This document shows positions 21,498 through 31,985 of a DNA stretch of 64,000 nucleotides, piece by piece. The DNA comes from Ferrovaceae bacterium (GTDB lineage Bacteria; Pseudomonadota; Gammaproteobacteria; Burkholderiales; Ferrovaceae). The position numbers and the translations under genes were made by a program. The stretch spans positions 1 to 64,000 of the forward strand of contig DAICZS010000007.1 of the NCBI GenBank assembly GCA_027311025.1. Direction: 5' to 3'. Position 1 is the first letter of the stretch; every line of letters starts with the position of its first letter. The notes under the pieces are model-generated. The model saw only the letters and a program-made list of their open reading frames with translations, had not been told where the DNA came from and did not search any database.

Positions 21498-22637
21498 TCA
21501 GACCGCGCTGAAAAAATCCTTGACCTTGTCCATGAAGGTCTTGGCTCGCGGGTTGTGTGTGGCGTTGTCGCGCGTGGATGTCTCCAGCTGGCGCAGCAGT
21601 TCCTTCTGCGCTTCAGTCAGCTTGACCGGGGTTTCCACCACCACGTGACACATCAGGTCGCCATGACCGCTGCCGCGCAGCGCCTTGATGCCTTTGCCGC
21701 GTAACCGAAAGACCTGTCCGGTTTGGGTTTCAGCCGGAACCTTCAATTTGGCGTGTCCGTCCAGGGTGGGAATTTCGATTTCTCCACCCAGGGCTGCCAC
21801 GCCAAAACTGATCGGCATCTCGCAATGCAAATCCGCGCCATCGCGTTCAAACACCGGATGGGCGCGGATCTGGACGACCACATAGAGATCGCCGGGCGGG
21901 CCTCCAGACACGCCATGTTCACCTTCGCCAGCCAGGCGGATTCTATCGCCATGGTCAATGCCTGCGGGAATTTTGACAGCCAGGGTTTTATGTCGCTTGA
22001 TGCGTCCGGCACCGCCACAATCCGGGCAGGGATGGGCGATGGTGGTTCCGCTGCCATGACAGGCGGGGCAGGTTTGCTGGATGGAAAAGAATCCTTGCTG
22101 CATGCGAACCTGGCCCTGGCCCCCGCAGGTACCGCAGGTAGTGGGGGAAGTGCCCGGTTTTGCGCCAGAACCCTTGCAGGTGGTGCAGGTTTCCATGGCG
22201 GGAATGCGAATCTGGGTTTCGGTGCCGCGTGCAGCTTCTTCCAGCCCGATCTCCAGGTTGTAGCGCAGGTCGGCGCCGCGATATACCCCGCCTTGTCTGC
22301 CGCGTCCTCCGCCTCCGCCGAACAGATCTCCGAAAATATCGCCAAACGCGTCCGAAAACCCCCCGCCCATGCCGCCAAAGCCGGGGCCCCCAGGGCCCCC
22401 GCCATGGCTGGGATCTACGCCGGCGTGGCCGTAGCGGTCATAGGCAGCCCGTTTGTCGGAATCGGACAGGATCTCGTAGGCTTCCTTGGCTTCCTTGAAC
22501 TGCCCCTCGGCTTTCGAGTTGTCCGGATTGCGATCCGGGTGATATTTCATTGCCAACTTGCGGTAGGCCTTCTTGATATCCTCCTCAGAAGCGTCCCGGT
22601 TGACCCCCAATACCTCGTAAAAATCGCGTTTGCTCAT
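21498..22637 (-). CDS. dnaJ: Chaperone DnaJ (Hsp40)
   Basis: A 379-residue co-chaperone that delivers clients to DnaK and stimulates its ATPase. It has a J domain with HPD (KYHPDRNP), a Gly/Phe-rich region (about 75-120), four CxxCxGxG zinc repeats ([32 protein letters not shown]) and a C-terminal substrate domain. It lies 11 bases downstream of dnaK with no promoter of its own visible. Confidence 0.97.
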   Translation of the reverse strand: MSKRDFYEVLGVNRDASEEDIKKAYRKLAMKYHPDRNPDNSKAEGQFKEAKEAYEILSDSDKRAAYDRYGHAGVDPSHGGGPGGPGFGGMGGGFSDAFGDIFGDLFGGGGGRGRQGGVYRGADLRYNLEIGLEEAARGTETQIRIPAMETCTTCKGSGAKPGTSPTTCGTCGGQGQVRMQQGFFSIQQTCPACHGSGTTIAHPCPDCGGAGRIKRHKTLAVKIPAGIDHGDRIRLAGEGEHGVSGGPPGDLYVVVQIRAHPVFERDGADLHCEMPISFGVAALGGEIEIPTLDGHAKLKVPAETQTGQVFRLRGKGIKALRGSGHGDLMCHVVVETPVKLTEAQKELLRQLETSTRDNATHNPRAKTFMDKVKDFFSAV

Positions 22638-22648
22638 ACTGGGCGGGC

Positions 22649-24598
22649 TTATTTGTGATTTTTATCTTTAACTTCCTCAAATTCGGCATCCACCACATTT
22701 TCTTCCTTCTGGTTGCCCCCTGATGTTGAGGCTCCAGCCCCGTGTTCGGCTCCTGCGGCCGCACCCGCACCTGCACCTTGCTCTGCACCGTACATCTTTT
22801 CAGCCAGCTTGTGACTGGCTTCGGAGAGCGCCTCAGTCTTGGCGGCCATGGCAGCCGTGTCTTCCGATTTCAGCGCGGCTTCCGCATCCTTGAGGGCGCC
22901 CTCGATTTTCTCTTTCTCGTCCGCCGCAAGCTTGTCGCCATGGTCTTTGAGGGACTTGGTCACACTGTGCACCAGAGCTTCGAGCGTGTTCTTGGTGTTG
23001 ACCGCTTCCAGATTTTTCTTGTCCTCTTCGGCATGCTCTTCAGCATCCTTCACCATGCGTTGAATTTCCTCTTCCGACAAGCCGGAATTGGCCTTGATGG
23101 TGATCTTGCTTTCCTTGCCCGTGGCCTTGTCCTTGGCGCCCACATGCAGAATGCCGTTGGCATCAATGTCAAACGAGACCTCGATCTGTGGCATGCCACG
23201 CGGCGCAGGAGGAATGTCGGAGAGGTTGAACTGCCCCAGGCTCTTGTTGCCGGAAGCCATTTCCCGTTCACCCTGCAGCACGTGGATGGTCACGGCAGAC
23301 TGATTGTCGTCAGCCGTGGAAAATACCTGAGAGGCCTTGGTCGGGATCGTGGTGTTCTTCTGGATCAGTCGCGTCATCACACCGCCCAGGGTTTCAATGC
23401 CCAGGGACAGGGGGGTCACGTCCAGCAGCAGCACATCCTTGACTTCCCCTTGCAGCACGCCGCCCTGGATGGCGGCACCGATGGCGACGGCTTCATCCGG
23501 ATTGACGTCCTTGCGTGGCTCGCGTCCAAAGAATTCCTTCACGCGTTCCTGGACCTTGGGCATGCGGCTTTGTCCACCCACCAGAATCACATCAGAAATG
23601 TCGCTGATCTTGACGCCGGAATCCTTGAGCGCCACCTCGCACGGTTTGATGGTGCGCGCAATGAGGTCCTCTACCAGGCTTTCCAGCTTGGCGCGCGTCA
23701 TTTTGACCACCAGATGTTTGGGGCCCGAAGCATCTGCGGTGATGTAGGGCAGATTCACTTCGGTCTGTTGTGCCGAAGACAGTTCGATCTTGGCCTTCTC
23801 GGCAGCTTCCTTGAGGCGTTGCAGTGCCAGCACGTCCTTGCGCAGGTCAAGACCGTTCTCACGCTTGAACTCGTCTGCCAGAAAATCAATGATGCGCAGG
23901 TCAAAGTCTTCCCCACCCAGGAAAGTGTCGCCATTAGTGGACAGCACTTCAAACTGGTGTTCGCCTTCCACCTCGGCGATCTCGATGATGGAGATGTCGA
24001 AAGTGCCGCCACCGAGGTCGTACACCGCAATCTTGCGGTCGCCTTCCTTCTTGTCCAGGCCAAATGCCAGCGCGGCAGCGGTGGGTTCGTTGATGATGCG
24101 CTTGACCTCGAGGCCTGCAATCCGGCCTGCGTCCTTGGTGGCCTGACGCTGACTGTCATTGAAGTAGGCCGGGACGGTGATGACGGCCTCGGTCACTTCC
24201 TCGCCCAGGTAGTCTTCGGCAGTCTTTTTCATTTTTTGCAGGACGGCAGCCGAAACCTCCGGGGGGGCCATTTTCTTACCTTGGGCCTCAACCCAGGCAT
24301 CCCCGTTGCTTGCCTTGACGATGCTGTAGGGCACCATGTTGATGTCCTTCTGCACCATCTCTTCCGAAAACTTGCGCCCAATCAGGCGCTTGACGGCGAA
24401 AAGCGTGTTTTTGGGGTTGGTGATGGCCTGTCGTTTGGCCGGTGCGCCTACCAGAACCTCGCCATCGTCCACGTAAGCCACGATGGAAGGCGTCGTGCGC
24501 GTACCTTCGGCGTTTTCAATGACCTTGGGTTTGCCGTTCTCCATGACAGCTACGCAGGAGTTGGTGGTGCCCAGGTCGATTCCAATGATTTTGCCCAT
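22649..24598 (-). CDS. dnaK: Chaperone DnaK (Hsp70)
   Basis: A 649-residue Hsp70. The ATPase domain begins [18 protein letters not shown] and includes [14 protein letters not shown] and [11 protein letters not shown]. The substrate-binding domain follows from about residue 390, then a helical lid, a Gly/Ala-rich tail and the conserved acidic end [12 protein letters not shown]. It has its own sigma-32-type promoter between grpE and the start codon. Confidence 0.98.
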   Translation of the reverse strand: MGKIIGIDLGTTNSCVAVMENGKPKVIENAEGTRTTPSIVAYVDDGEVLVGAPAKRQAITNPKNTLFAVKRLIGRKFSEEMVQKDINMVPYSIVKASNGDAWVEAQGKKMAPPEVSAAVLQKMKKTAEDYLGEEVTEAVITVPAYFNDSQRQATKDAGRIAGLEVKRIINEPTAAALAFGLDKKEGDRKIAVYDLGGGTFDISIIEIAEVEGEHQFEVLSTNGDTFLGGEDFDLRIIDFLADEFKRENGLDLRKDVLALQRLKEAAEKAKIELSSAQQTEVNLPYITADASGPKHLVVKMTRAKLESLVEDLIARTIKPCEVALKDSGVKISDISDVILVGGQSRMPKVQERVKEFFGREPRKDVNPDEAVAIGAAIQGGVLQGEVKDVLLLDVTPLSLGIETLGGVMTRLIQKNTTIPTKASQVFSTADDNQSAVTIHVLQGEREMASGNKSLGQFNLSDIPPAPRGMPQIEVSFDIDANGILHVGAKDKATGKESKITIKANSGLSEEEIQRMVKDAEEHAEEDKKNLEAVNTKNTLEALVHSVTKSLKDHGDKLAADEKEKIEGALKDAEAALKSEDTAAMAAKTEALSEASHKLAEKMYGAEQGAGAGAAAGAEHGAGASTSGGNQKEENVVDAEFEEVKDKNHK

Positions 24599-24636
24599 GT
24601 TGTTATGCCTCGAAATGTTTGATTTTGATGGTTCTT

Positions 24637-24664
24637 ATATCGGGGTGAGTCTTGAATATTCAAG
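24637..24664 (-). promoter_or_regulatory. Sigma-32 (heat-shock) promoter of dnaK-dnaJ
   Basis: On the minus strand, CTTGAAT (24664-24658), a 12-base spacer and CCCCGATAT (24645-24637) match the RpoH consensus CTTGAAA / CCCCATnT. The -35 overlaps the end of grpE, so the promoter lies about 40 bases upstream of the dnaK ATG. It would let dnaK-dnaJ be transcribed independently of grpE. Confidence 0.75.
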
Positions 24665-25205
24665 AGGGAGTGGTGGTTTTTGCCTTGGAGACCGTAACCA
24701 GCGCAGGGCGCAGGATCCGCTCGTTCAGGGCAAACCCCTTTTGCATGACCGTGACGACCGTGTTGGCCGGCACCGAGTCGCTTTCCAGCGAGGCAATGGC
24801 CTGGTGGCGGTTGGGGTCGAATTTTTCGTTGAGCGGGTTGATCTCGGTGACGTTAAATTTTTCGAAAACGGATGCCAATTGGCGGGCTGTCAGGGTAACG
24901 CCGCTACGATAGCTTTCCACGGTGGCTTCCTTGACCTGCTGCGCGGCTTCCAGGCTGTCCATGACGGACAGCAACTCGGCAGCAAAGGATTCCAGCGCAA
25001 ATTTCCGGGCCTGGGCGAGGTCTGTTGCCGCGCGCCTTCTGACGTTCTCTGTTTCAGCCTTGGCGCGCAGCCATGCGTCTTCCTTTTCGCGCACCATGGC
25101 CTCGGCCTGGTTGAGGGCTGCAAGCGCCTGCTCGAGGGTCAGGGCTGGGATGGCTGAGGCGGCCTCTGCGGCGGCAGCTTCTGTTTCTGGATTCGTCGGT
25201 TGCAT
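24660..25205 (-). CDS. grpE: Nucleotide exchange factor GrpE
   Basis: A 181-residue protein that releases ADP from DnaK. An acidic N-terminal tail is followed by a long coiled-coil helix (about 25-90, with [19 protein letters not shown]) and the C-terminal beta domain ending in [12 protein letters not shown]. The ATG follows a strong CTTGAGGAG ribosome site. It is first of grpE-dnaK-dnaJ. Confidence 0.96.
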   Translation of the reverse strand: MQPTNPETEAAAAEAASAIPALTLEQALAALNQAEAMVREKEDAWLRAKAETENVRRRAATDLAQARKFALESFAAELLSVMDSLEAAQQVKEATVESYRSGVTLTARQLASVFEKFNVTEINPLNEKFDPNRHQAIASLESDSVPANTVVTVMQKGFALNERILRPALVTVSKAKTTTPS

Positions 25206-25232
25206 CGTGATCTCCTCAAGGAATGCACGAAC

Positions 25233-25259
25233 AATTGGGGTGCACGATGCGATTTCAAG
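25233..25259 (-). promoter_or_regulatory. Sigma-32 (heat-shock) promoter of grpE
   Basis: CTTGAAA (25259-25253) and CCCCAATT (25240-25233) on the minus strand, with a 12-base spacer, match the RpoH consensus closely. They lie 28 bases upstream of the grpE start. No CIRCE operator (TTAGCACTC-N9-GAGTGCTAA) was seen here, although hrcA is nearby. Confidence 0.8.
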
Positions 25260-25294
25260 GGGGGAGAAAGAAAAATAATTGCCACAAACGGGGG

Positions 25295-26401
25295 TTAGTG
25301 CGTGGCTCCTGTGGCAATGGCCCGGTTACGGACCATCTCGCCTTCCTGCAATGCCGTCTGGCTGGACCAGTGCGGGTTGGTCCAACCGCCCAGATGATCC
25401 AGGGCAATTTCGCAGAGGCCGTCCAGCCAGACGGGGTCGTCGTTAAGCGCCGGGATGTAGTGATACTCGCGGCCCCCGTTGGACAGGAAGGTGGCCTTGA
25501 CCTCCATGCCGATCTCTTCCAGCGTTTCCAGGCAGTCCGCAGGAAATCCAGGGCAGACCACATGCAGGGTTTGCAGGCCGTCCCGAGCCAGTTGCCCGAC
25601 CAGGGGGTCGGTGTAGGGTTTGATCCATTCTGCCCGACCAAACAGGGACTGGAAGGAGACGACGTACTGCTCGGGCTGCAGCCCCAGGGCCTCGCCCAGC
25701 AGGCGCCCCGTCTTGTGGCATTCGCAATGGTAGGGGTCACCCTTGTCCAGGGTATAGCGGGGCACGCCGTGGAAACTCATGACCAGCTTGTCCGGACGGC
25801 CATGTTGGGCCCAATAGGCTTCAATGCGGGTCTTGAGGGCATGAATATAGGCGGGATGGTCATGGTAGTGCCGCACTACCCGCACCCCCGGGACGTTGCG
25901 GTAGGCCCGCAACGCGTTAAACAGGGCATCCATGGAGGAGGCTGTGGTACTGGCCGCATACTGGGGATAGAGCGGCAACATCAGGATGCGGTCGCAATGC
26001 TGGGCCTTGAGTTCGGCCACGGCTGATGCGATGGAAGGTTGTCCATAGCGCATGGCGTACGTGACAGCCAGGGGAGAGGGCACCCGTTGCTGCAGGCGTT
26101 CAGCCAGTCCCCCGCACTGAAGCGCCGTATTGACCCGCAAGGGCGAGCCTTCAGGGGTCCATATGGTGGCGTACTTCTTGGCCGAGCGGGCCGGGCGGGT
26201 GTTGAGGATGATGCCGTTGAGGATCAGCCACCAAATGGGACGGGGAATTTCCACCACCCTCGAGTCGCTCAGGAATTGCTTGAGGTAGCGGCGTAGCGCA
26301 CCCTTTTCAGGAGCATCCGGTGTGCCCAGGTTGACGAGCACGATCCCGGTTTTAAGGGGGGTGCCATGCGTAAAGTCCGGTTCGGGGAGGTAATGTGCCA
26401 T
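25295..26401 (-). CDS. hemH: Ferrochelatase
   Basis: A 368-residue enzyme that inserts ferrous iron into protoporphyrin IX. The start chosen, ATG 26401 ([13 protein letters not shown]), lies one base after hrcA; a longer frame to 26584 would run into hrc[14 protein letters not shown] is the family N-terminus, [10 protein letters not shown] contains the catalytic histidine, and [15 protein letters not shown] supplies the active-site glutamate. It sits between hrcA and grpE. Confidence 0.95.
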   Translation of the reverse strand: MAHYLPEPDFTHGTPLKTGIVLVNLGTPDAPEKGALRRYLKQFLSDSRVVEIPRPIWWLILNGIILNTRPARSAKKYATIWTPEGSPLRVNTALQCGGLAERLQQRVPSPLAVTYAMRYGQPSIASAVAELKAQHCDRILMLPLYPQYAASTTASSMDALFNALRAYRNVPGVRVVRHYHDHPAYIHALKTRIEAYWAQHGRPDKLVMSFHGVPRYTLDKGDPYHCECHKTGRLLGEALGLQPEQYVVSFQSLFGRAEWIKPYTDPLVGQLARDGLQTLHVVCPGFPADCLETLEEIGMEVKATFLSNGGREYHYIPALNDDPVWLDGLCEIALDHLGGWTNPHWSSQTALQEGEMVRNRAIATGATH

Positions 26402-26402
26402 G

Positions 26403-27422
26403 TCAATGCTGGGATAAGGCGCTGGACAGTAATCTTGCCGTGACGTCCACGATAGGGATGACGCGTTCATAGGCCATGCGGGTAGGGCCAACCACACCCA
26501 GCGTGCCAACCACCTGGCCATCCACTTCGTAAGGGGCGGTGACGATGCTGAACTCATCCAGGGGAACGATACCCGATTCGTCACCGATGAAAATCTTGAC
26601 GCCCTGGCCTTGCTGGCTCATGTCCAGCAGTTGCAGCAATCCGGTTTTTTGCTCGAAAACGTCAAACAGCCTGCGCAGTTGCGCCATGTTGCTGGAGACG
26701 TCCTGGTGGCCAATGAGGCGGGTTTCCCCAGAGAGCACGTAATCGTCCTGCCCCTGTCTCAAGGCAGCTCCACCCACCTCCAGCGCAGTTTTCATCAGAA
26801 CCTGGATGTCCTGGCTGAGGCTTTGCAGCTCGATGCGCAAGGAATCGCGAATGCCATCAAAATCGCAGCCGGCATAATGCTCGTTGAGGTACAAGGCAGC
26901 CTGGGCCAGCTGCACTGAAGAATAGGATTGATCGGTAAAGATGACGCGATTCTGCACGTCGCCCTCGAGGGTGACCAGAATCAGCAACAGGCGCTTTTCC
27001 GAAAGCCTGAGAAACTCGAGGTGCCTGAAACCGCTGGTGCGTCGTTTCGGCGTTCGGACAATGCCTGCAAAGGCTGTGAGTTCGGAGAGCATCTGGGATG
27101 CCGCCGAGACCAGATGCTGGGTGTCGGCAGGATGCAGCTGGTCCTCCAGCTGGCTCAAGGTTTCAGCCCCCAGGGGTTTGATGGTGAGCAGGCTGTCGAC
27201 GAAGAAGCGATAGCCCAGCGGGGTGGGAATCCGTCCTGCTGATGTATGCGGGCTGGCGATGAAGCCCATGTCCTCCAGGTCAGCCATCACATTGCGGATG
27301 GTGGCTGCAGACAGTTCAAGGCCGGACGTCCTGGACAGGGCCCGCGAGCCCACGGGCTGGCCTTCTTCGATATAGCGTTCCACCAAGGCTTTGAGAAGCG
27401 CACGGGCACGATCGTTTAACAT
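26403..27422 (-). CDS. hrcA: Heat-inducible transcription repressor HrcA
   Basis: A 339-residue repressor that in other bacteria binds CIRCE operators of groE and dnaK operons. Starting at ATG 27422 it opens MLNDRARALLKALVERYI and has a winged-helix DNA-binding domain (SAATIRNVMADLEDMGFI), then a GAF-like domain and the conserved FIGDESGI and LGVVGPTRMAYERVI motifs. ATG 27431 is an alternative. No CIRCE is visible in the window, so its targets may be elsewhere (for example groES-groEL). Confidence 0.95.
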   Translation of the reverse strand: MLNDRARALLKALVERYIEEGQPVGSRALSRTSGLELSAATIRNVMADLEDMGFIASPHTSAGRIPTPLGYRFFVDSLLTIKPLGAETLSQLEDQLHPADTQHLVSAASQMLSELTAFAGIVRTPKRRTSGFRHLEFLRLSEKRLLLILVTLEGDVQNRVIFTDQSYSSVQLAQAALYLNEHYAGCDFDGIRDSLRIELQSLSQDIQVLMKTALEVGGAALRQGQDDYVLSGETRLIGHQDVSSNMAQLRRLFDVFEQKTGLLQLLDMSQQGQGVKIFIGDESGIVPLDEFSIVTAPYEVDGQVVGTLGVVGPTRMAYERVIPIVDVTARLLSSALSQH

Positions 27423-27460
27423 GCGATTCATTCTACCTGAAATGTGGTTTAATTCCCGGC

Positions 27461-28333
27461 ATGAATTCACCTTTCCAACGCATCGGTATCGTCGGCAAAT
27501 ATGATAGCCGCAATCTGGCCGAACCGCTCGAAAAGCTCATTGCTTTTCTTGAGGGACGGGGCCTGTCGGTGGTGCTGGACCATCGCTCCGCTGCTGCCGT
27601 AGGGAAAACGCACGCGCCGGTCGTGAGTCTGGACGATATCGGGGCACACGCCGACCTGGTGGTGGTGCTGGGTGGGGACGGTACGCTGCTGTATGCAGCC
27701 CGGGTGCTGTCCTGCCAGAAGGTTCCGCTGATCGGCATCAATCTTGGGCAGTTGGGCTTCCTGACGGACATCCCCGCAAACGCCATGGAAACCATGCTGG
27801 GCCAGGTGCTGGATGGCGAGTACCAGGAAGAAACGAGAACCCTGCTCAAGACCAAGATTGTCCGGCAAGGCAACATCGTCAGCCGGACCGTGGCGCTCAA
27901 TGACGTGGTGCTGACCAAGGGTGCCCGCGGCAGCATGATCGACCTTGAAGTGTATGTGGACGGGCGTTTCGTTTACAGTTTGCGCGCAGATGGCCTGATC
28001 GTGGCTACCCCGACGGGGTCTACCGCCTATGCGCTATCGAGTGGCGGCCCCATCCTGCACCCTGATCTCGCGGCTATCGTGCTGGTGCCCATCTGTCCCC
28101 ATACGTTGAGCAATCGTCCCATCGCCCTCAGTGATCACTGTACGGTGGAAGTCATCCTGCAGAAGGGGGCCGGGGCATTTGCCAACTTCGACGTTCAGGA
28201 TCATTACGAACTTCAGGTTGACGACCGCTTGGTGATCAGCCCCAATGATGCCGGCGTTCGTCTCCTTCACCCCATCGGGCACAGTTACTTCGCCATGTTG
28301 CGCGAAAAACTGCGTTGGGGAACCAAGCTCTAG
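27461..28333 (+). CDS. nadK: NAD kinase
   Basis: A 290-residue kinase that makes NADP from NAD. LGGDGTLLYAA near residue 68 is the GGDGT motif with the catalytic aspartate, and GLIVATPTGSTAYALSSGG is the conserved second motif. It is divergent from hrcA with only 38 bases between starts, and followed 10 bases later by recN, a common bacterial arrangement. Confidence 0.97.
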   Translation: MNSPFQRIGIVGKYDSRNLAEPLEKLIAFLEGRGLSVVLDHRSAAAVGKTHAPVVSLDDIGAHADLVVVLGGDGTLLYAARVLSCQKVPLIGINLGQLGFLTDIPANAMETMLGQVLDGEYQEETRTLLKTKIVRQGNIVSRTVALNDVVLTKGARGSMIDLEVYVDGRFVYSLRADGLIVATPTGSTAYALSSGGPILHPDLAAIVLVPICPHTLSNRPIALSDHCTVEVILQKGAGAFANFDVQDHYELQVDDRLVISPNDAGVRLLHPIGHSYFAMLREKLRWGTKL

Positions 28334-28343
28334 GGCAAACCAC

Positions 28344-29996
28344 ATGCTGCGTGCCCTGAGTATCCGTAATTTTGTCATCGTCGAGCATCTGGACCTGGAG
28401 TTCGATGCAGGCTTTACCGTGCTGACCGGCGAAACCGGCGCTGGAAAATCCATTCTGATCGAAGCGTTGTCCCTTGCCCTGGGTGCACGAGCCGAACCAG
28501 GAATTGTACGCGCTGGTGCCGAGCGGGCTGAAGTGGTTGCTGAATTCCTGGTGCCCCAGGAGGGCCCCGCTGGTCAATGGTTGCTGGAAAACGAACTCTG
28601 GTCCGATGACGTCTGTGTATTGCGTCGTATCCTGGACAAGTCCGGAAAGTCTCGTGCATTTATCAATGGTTCCAGTGTGCCGGTGCAACAACTCAAAACC
28701 CTGTCGGAATGGCTGCTCGACATTCACGGGCAGCATGCCCACCAATCCCTGCAAAAGGCATCCACCCAACGTGCGCTGCTCGATGCCTTTGCCGGTACGA
28801 CGGCGTTGGCGCAATCAGTGCGGTCGGCCTACAACCAATGGCAATCAGCCAGGGATCAATGGGAAGAATGGAGCAGCCAGTCCGAGGCGCTGCTGGAAGA
28901 AAAGGCACGCCTGCAGGACGAGGTGCGTGAACTTCGTGCGCTGGACCTGACACCAGAAACCTGGCAGGCCCTGCAGACAGATCAAACCCGCCTTGCCCAC
29001 TCGGCCAGCTTGCAGGAGGGGGCCCGATTTGCACTGGAGACATTGTCTGAAGCCGAGGATGCCGTTCGCGGCAAGCTCGATGCAGTCGGGGCCCTGCTGT
29101 CCGGGCTCGTGACCTTTGATCCGGTACTGCAATCCAGTGTGGAACTGATCGAATCTGCAGGAATCCAGCTGGATGAAGCCGTCCACGAATTGCGTCGTTA
29201 TGCCATGGGCATCGAAGTGGATGATGCGGGATTGCAGCAGCTGGAATCCCGCATGGAAACCATCCTGGCCGTGGCGCGTCGTCACCGGCTCAAGCCCGAG
29301 CAACTGCCCGAGCGCCTGGTGCAATCCGCAGCGCGTCTGGAGGCGTTGCAATCCAAAAATTCGGGCGAGGCGTTGGAACAGGCCATGCACGCTGCGCGCG
29401 AGGTGTTTTATAACCAGGCCCAGCTGTTGTCACAGCAGCGCGCCCAGGCTGCAAAACAACTCAGTCAGACGATTACGGCCACCATGGCCGATCTGGCCAT
29501 GGGGAATGGCGTATTTGAAATTGCCCTGGCTCCTCTGGAACGAGCCAACGCATCAGGTTTGGATGAAGTGGAGTTTCGGGTGGCGGCGCATGTTTCCCAG
29601 ACGCCAGAATCCCTTGCCCGCGTGGCCTCCGGGGGTGAGCTTTCTCGCATCAGCCTGGCCATCCAGACCGCCCTCTCCACGGTCTCAGCCGTGCCCACGC
29701 TGATTTTCGACGAGGTGGATACCGGCATTGGTGGGCGCGTGGCCGAAATCGTCGGGCGACTGCTGGAAGACCTGGGCCAACGGCATCAGGTGCTTTGCGT
29801 CACGCACCTGCCGCAAGTGGCCGCCAGAGGCCAGCAGCATCTCTCCGTTACCAAGACAGAACATGCGGCCGGCGTCAACAGCACCATTGCGCGTCTGGAT
29901 GACGAGGCGCGCGTTGAAGAACTGGCGCGCATGCTGGGTGGTGTCACCATCACGCCGACGACGCGTCGGCATGCGGCCGAAATGCTGAATCACTGA
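28344..29996 (+). CDS. recN: DNA repair protein RecN
   Basis: An SMC-like ATPase of 550 residues involved in double-strand-break repair. GETGAGKS (Walker A, near residue 30), a central coiled coil, the signature ASGGELSRISLA and LIFDEVDTGIGG (Walker B) are all present. ATG 28344 gives the expected MLRALSIRNFVIVE. No LexA box is evident in the short gap after nadK. The last 47 bases overlap the convergent mnmC. Confidence 0.96.
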   Translation: MLRALSIRNFVIVEHLDLEFDAGFTVLTGETGAGKSILIEALSLALGARAEPGIVRAGAERAEVVAEFLVPQEGPAGQWLLENELWSDDVCVLRRILDKSGKSRAFINGSSVPVQQLKTLSEWLLDIHGQHAHQSLQKASTQRALLDAFAGTTALAQSVRSAYNQWQSARDQWEEWSSQSEALLEEKARLQDEVRELRALDLTPETWQALQTDQTRLAHSASLQEGARFALETLSEAEDAVRGKLDAVGALLSGLVTFDPVLQSSVELIESAGIQLDEAVHELRRYAMGIEVDDAGLQQLESRMETILAVARRHRLKPEQLPERLVQSAARLEALQSKNSGEALEQAMHAAREVFYNQAQLLSQQRAQAAKQLSQTITATMADLAMGNGVFEIALAPLERANASGLDEVEFRVAAHVSQTPESLARVASGGELSRISLAIQTALSTVSAVPTLIFDEVDTGIGGRVAEIVGRLLEDLGQRHQVLCVTHLPQVAARGQQHLSVTKTEHAAGVNSTIARLDDEARVEELARMLGGVTITPTTRRHAAEMLNH

Positions 29997-31863
29997 AACG
30001 CTCCGGGGCAATGGCCCGGATCAGATCCCTTTCCAGCGGTAGTGGCATCCCTGCCAGCTCAGCAGCAATGAGCTCCGCCGCCATGCTGCTCCAGATCAGG
30101 CCGCGCGATCCCATGCCCATGGTGGCGTACAAGCCTTCCTGCAAACCCAGTGCGCCCACGAGCGGCATTCGGTCGCGACACACGCTGCGAAACCCGACAC
30201 GATCCACGGTGGTGAGGGGGTCGGATGCAACGCCTGGGCTGAGTCGGTGAAGTCGTTCCAGGTTTTCCAGGGTGCTGGCCAGGCGGGGGGCGGATTCCAG
30301 ATCACCATCATAGGTGGCGCCGACGCACAGACCTCCTGCCAGTCCTGGAATGACATAGCCATCCTGACAGAGCACCGGTGTTTGGGGTGGAAAGGGATCG
30401 TTTGCAACCTGGGTAATCTGTCCGCGAAACAGCGTGATGGGGAGTTCGGCTGTTTGCGGCAGTGACTGGGCATGGGCCCCCAGGGCCAGAATCAGGATGG
30501 GTGCTTGTGCCAGGACCTGTCCGCGCGCATCAAAAATCCGCCAGTTCCCAGCCTTTTCGATGCGGCTTACGTCGGTATTCCAGTGACTTCGAATCTGCGC
30601 GGCGCCTGCCCGGAGAGCCGCTGCGCACAGGCTGCCCGGGTCCAGCCAGCCACCCTGCTGGAAAAGCCATCCGCCCCATTGCCCGGCAATACCGCACAAG
30701 GCCAGTACTTCTTGGGATTCCAGAAAACGCACATAGTCATGGGGGTAGCCGTAATGCGCGAGGGTGTCGCGCTGCACTGCGGACTGCTCCTCATCCTGGG
30801 CCAGGACCAGGACTCCGCTGAGCTTGTGGCGGATGGGGCCAGACCTGGCTTGTAAGCGATGCAGGGTGTGCAGGGTCTGAAAAAAAGCAGCACGCGAGAG
30901 CCGTGCAGCCAGATTGTCGTCGCGTGAGAGCACCGGGCGCAGGATTCCGGCAGGATTGCCCGAAGCTTCCCTGGCAGGCCCGTCGTGACGGTCGAACAGG
31001 TCGACTTGCCACCCCTGTTGCGCCAGGCGTTCTGCCATCAGGCATCCGGCAATGCCGGCGCCGACGATCATGGCATGCCGCTGCGTGATGGGATGGAGAT
31101 GGTTGCGTGCCAAGACTGGATTGCGCGCAGTCGAGACCATGCGACTGAAAGCCGCCTCGGGAATCTTGTCGAATCGTGCTTCCAGGCGTTCCCGCTTGCG
31201 CCCGAAACCGGGGAGGCGCCGTACCGTAAATCCATGGGCCTCGAGGCGCCGACGCACGGCACCGGCCACGCACCAGGTGGCCAAAGTGCCCTGGTAAGCC
31301 ATCTGGCGAGCCACGTGACGGATCACCCAGTCATCCCACATCTGGGGGTTCTTGTCCGGTGAAAAACCATCGAGGAACAGGGCGTCTGCAGCCATGGCCA
31401 GCTGCGGCAAGGTTTCCTGGATGTCTCCCAGGATCAGCGTGAGTGTGACGCGGCCCTCATCAAACCTGAGCTGATGAAAACCAGGCACCAGTGGGGGCCA
31501 GGCGGCAAGCAGGGCCCCGGACAGGGCGGCGAGGGTTGCAAAGGGGGCGAGGGCCAGTGCCAGGTCGTTGCGATTCAAGGGGAATTTTTCAAGCGAGACG
31601 AAGTGCAGTCGGGCCTCAGGGTTGGGCACCGTGTGGCGCCATGCGCTCCAGGTCACCAGAAAATTCAGTCCAATGCCGAACCCGGTTTCCAGAATCTGGA
31701 AATCGGGGCGATTCAGCCAGCGTTCCGGCAATGCATTGCCGCTGAGAAAAACGCTCGTGCACTGGGCAATGCCACCGTCCGCTGAGTGGTACACATCATC
31801 GAAGGCCGGGGCGCGCAGAACGCCGTCCTCGAAGCGGATTTCTGCAGGGGTCATGGTCGTCAT
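29950..31863 (-). CDS. mnmC: Bifunctional tRNA (mnm5s2U34) methyltransferase and FAD-dependent oxidoreductase MnmC
   Basis: Completes the mnm5s2U modification of the tRNA wobble base. The N-terminal methyltransferase has ETGFGIGLNFL as SAM site and ADALFLDGFSPDKNPQMW as catalytic region. The C-terminal oxidoreductase begins near AMIVGAGIAGCLMAERLA, the FAD fold, with REASGNPAGI after it. The start at ATG 31863 (637 residues) or 31854 fits the family; the reading frame continues upstream to 31935 without conserved sequence. Confidence 0.93.
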   Translation of the reverse strand: MTTMTPAEIRFEDGVLRAPAFDDVYHSADGGIAQCTSVFLSGNALPERWLNRPDFQILETGFGIGLNFLVTWSAWRHTVPNPEARLHFVSLEKFPLNRNDLALALAPFATLAALSGALLAAWPPLVPGFHQLRFDEGRVTLTLILGDIQETLPQLAMAADALFLDGFSPDKNPQMWDDWVIRHVARQMAYQGTLATWCVAGAVRRRLEAHGFTVRRLPGFGRKRERLEARFDKIPEAAFSRMVSTARNPVLARNHLHPITQRHAMIVGAGIAGCLMAERLAQQGWQVDLFDRHDGPAREASGNPAGILRPVLSRDDNLAARLSRAAFFQTLHTLHRLQARSGPIRHKLSGVLVLAQDEEQSAVQRDTLAHYGYPHDYVRFLESQEVLALCGIAGQWGGWLFQQGGWLDPGSLCAAALRAGAAQIRSHWNTDVSRIEKAGNWRIFDARGQVLAQAPILILALGAHAQSLPQTAELPITLFRGQITQVANDPFPPQTPVLCQDGYVIPGLAGGLCVGATYDGDLESAPRLASTLENLERLHRLSPGVASDPLTTVDRVGFRSVCRDRMPLVGALGLQEGLYATMGMGSRGLIWSSMAAELIAAELAGMPLPLERDLIRAIAPERFSDSAFRPHADASSA

Positions 31864-31925
31864 CCACGCATTGTACTGTCCGACAAGTTGCGCGGCATTC
31901 ATTTGTTTGATCGCTCGCAAGGCCT

Positions 31926-31954
31926 TTGCCGTCATTACAGTGGGCGGGCATAAA
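31926..31954 (+). promoter_or_regulatory. Possible promoter of the structured leader and 347-residue gene
   Basis: TTGCCG (31926-31931) and CATAAA (31949-31954), each 4 of 6 matches to sigma-70 elements with exactly 17 bases between, lie upstream of the hairpin-rich leader. Transcription would start near 31961 and leave a leader of almost 150 nt. Confidence 0.35.
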
Positions 31955-31985
31955 GGATTTTTTTCCTTGAACTCTTACGGGGTGC

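Noticed and set aside
22742-24622. 626-codon frame opposite dnaK
   Set aside because: Long antisense frames opposite dnaK are a well-known artefact of codon bias; no domain or ribosome site was seen.
25206-25294. CIRCE operator upstream of grpE
   Set aside because: The GTGCA repeats (25223-25228 and 25240-25245 region) do not form TTAGCACTC-N9-GAGTGCTAA; the sequence is explained by a sigma-32 promoter.
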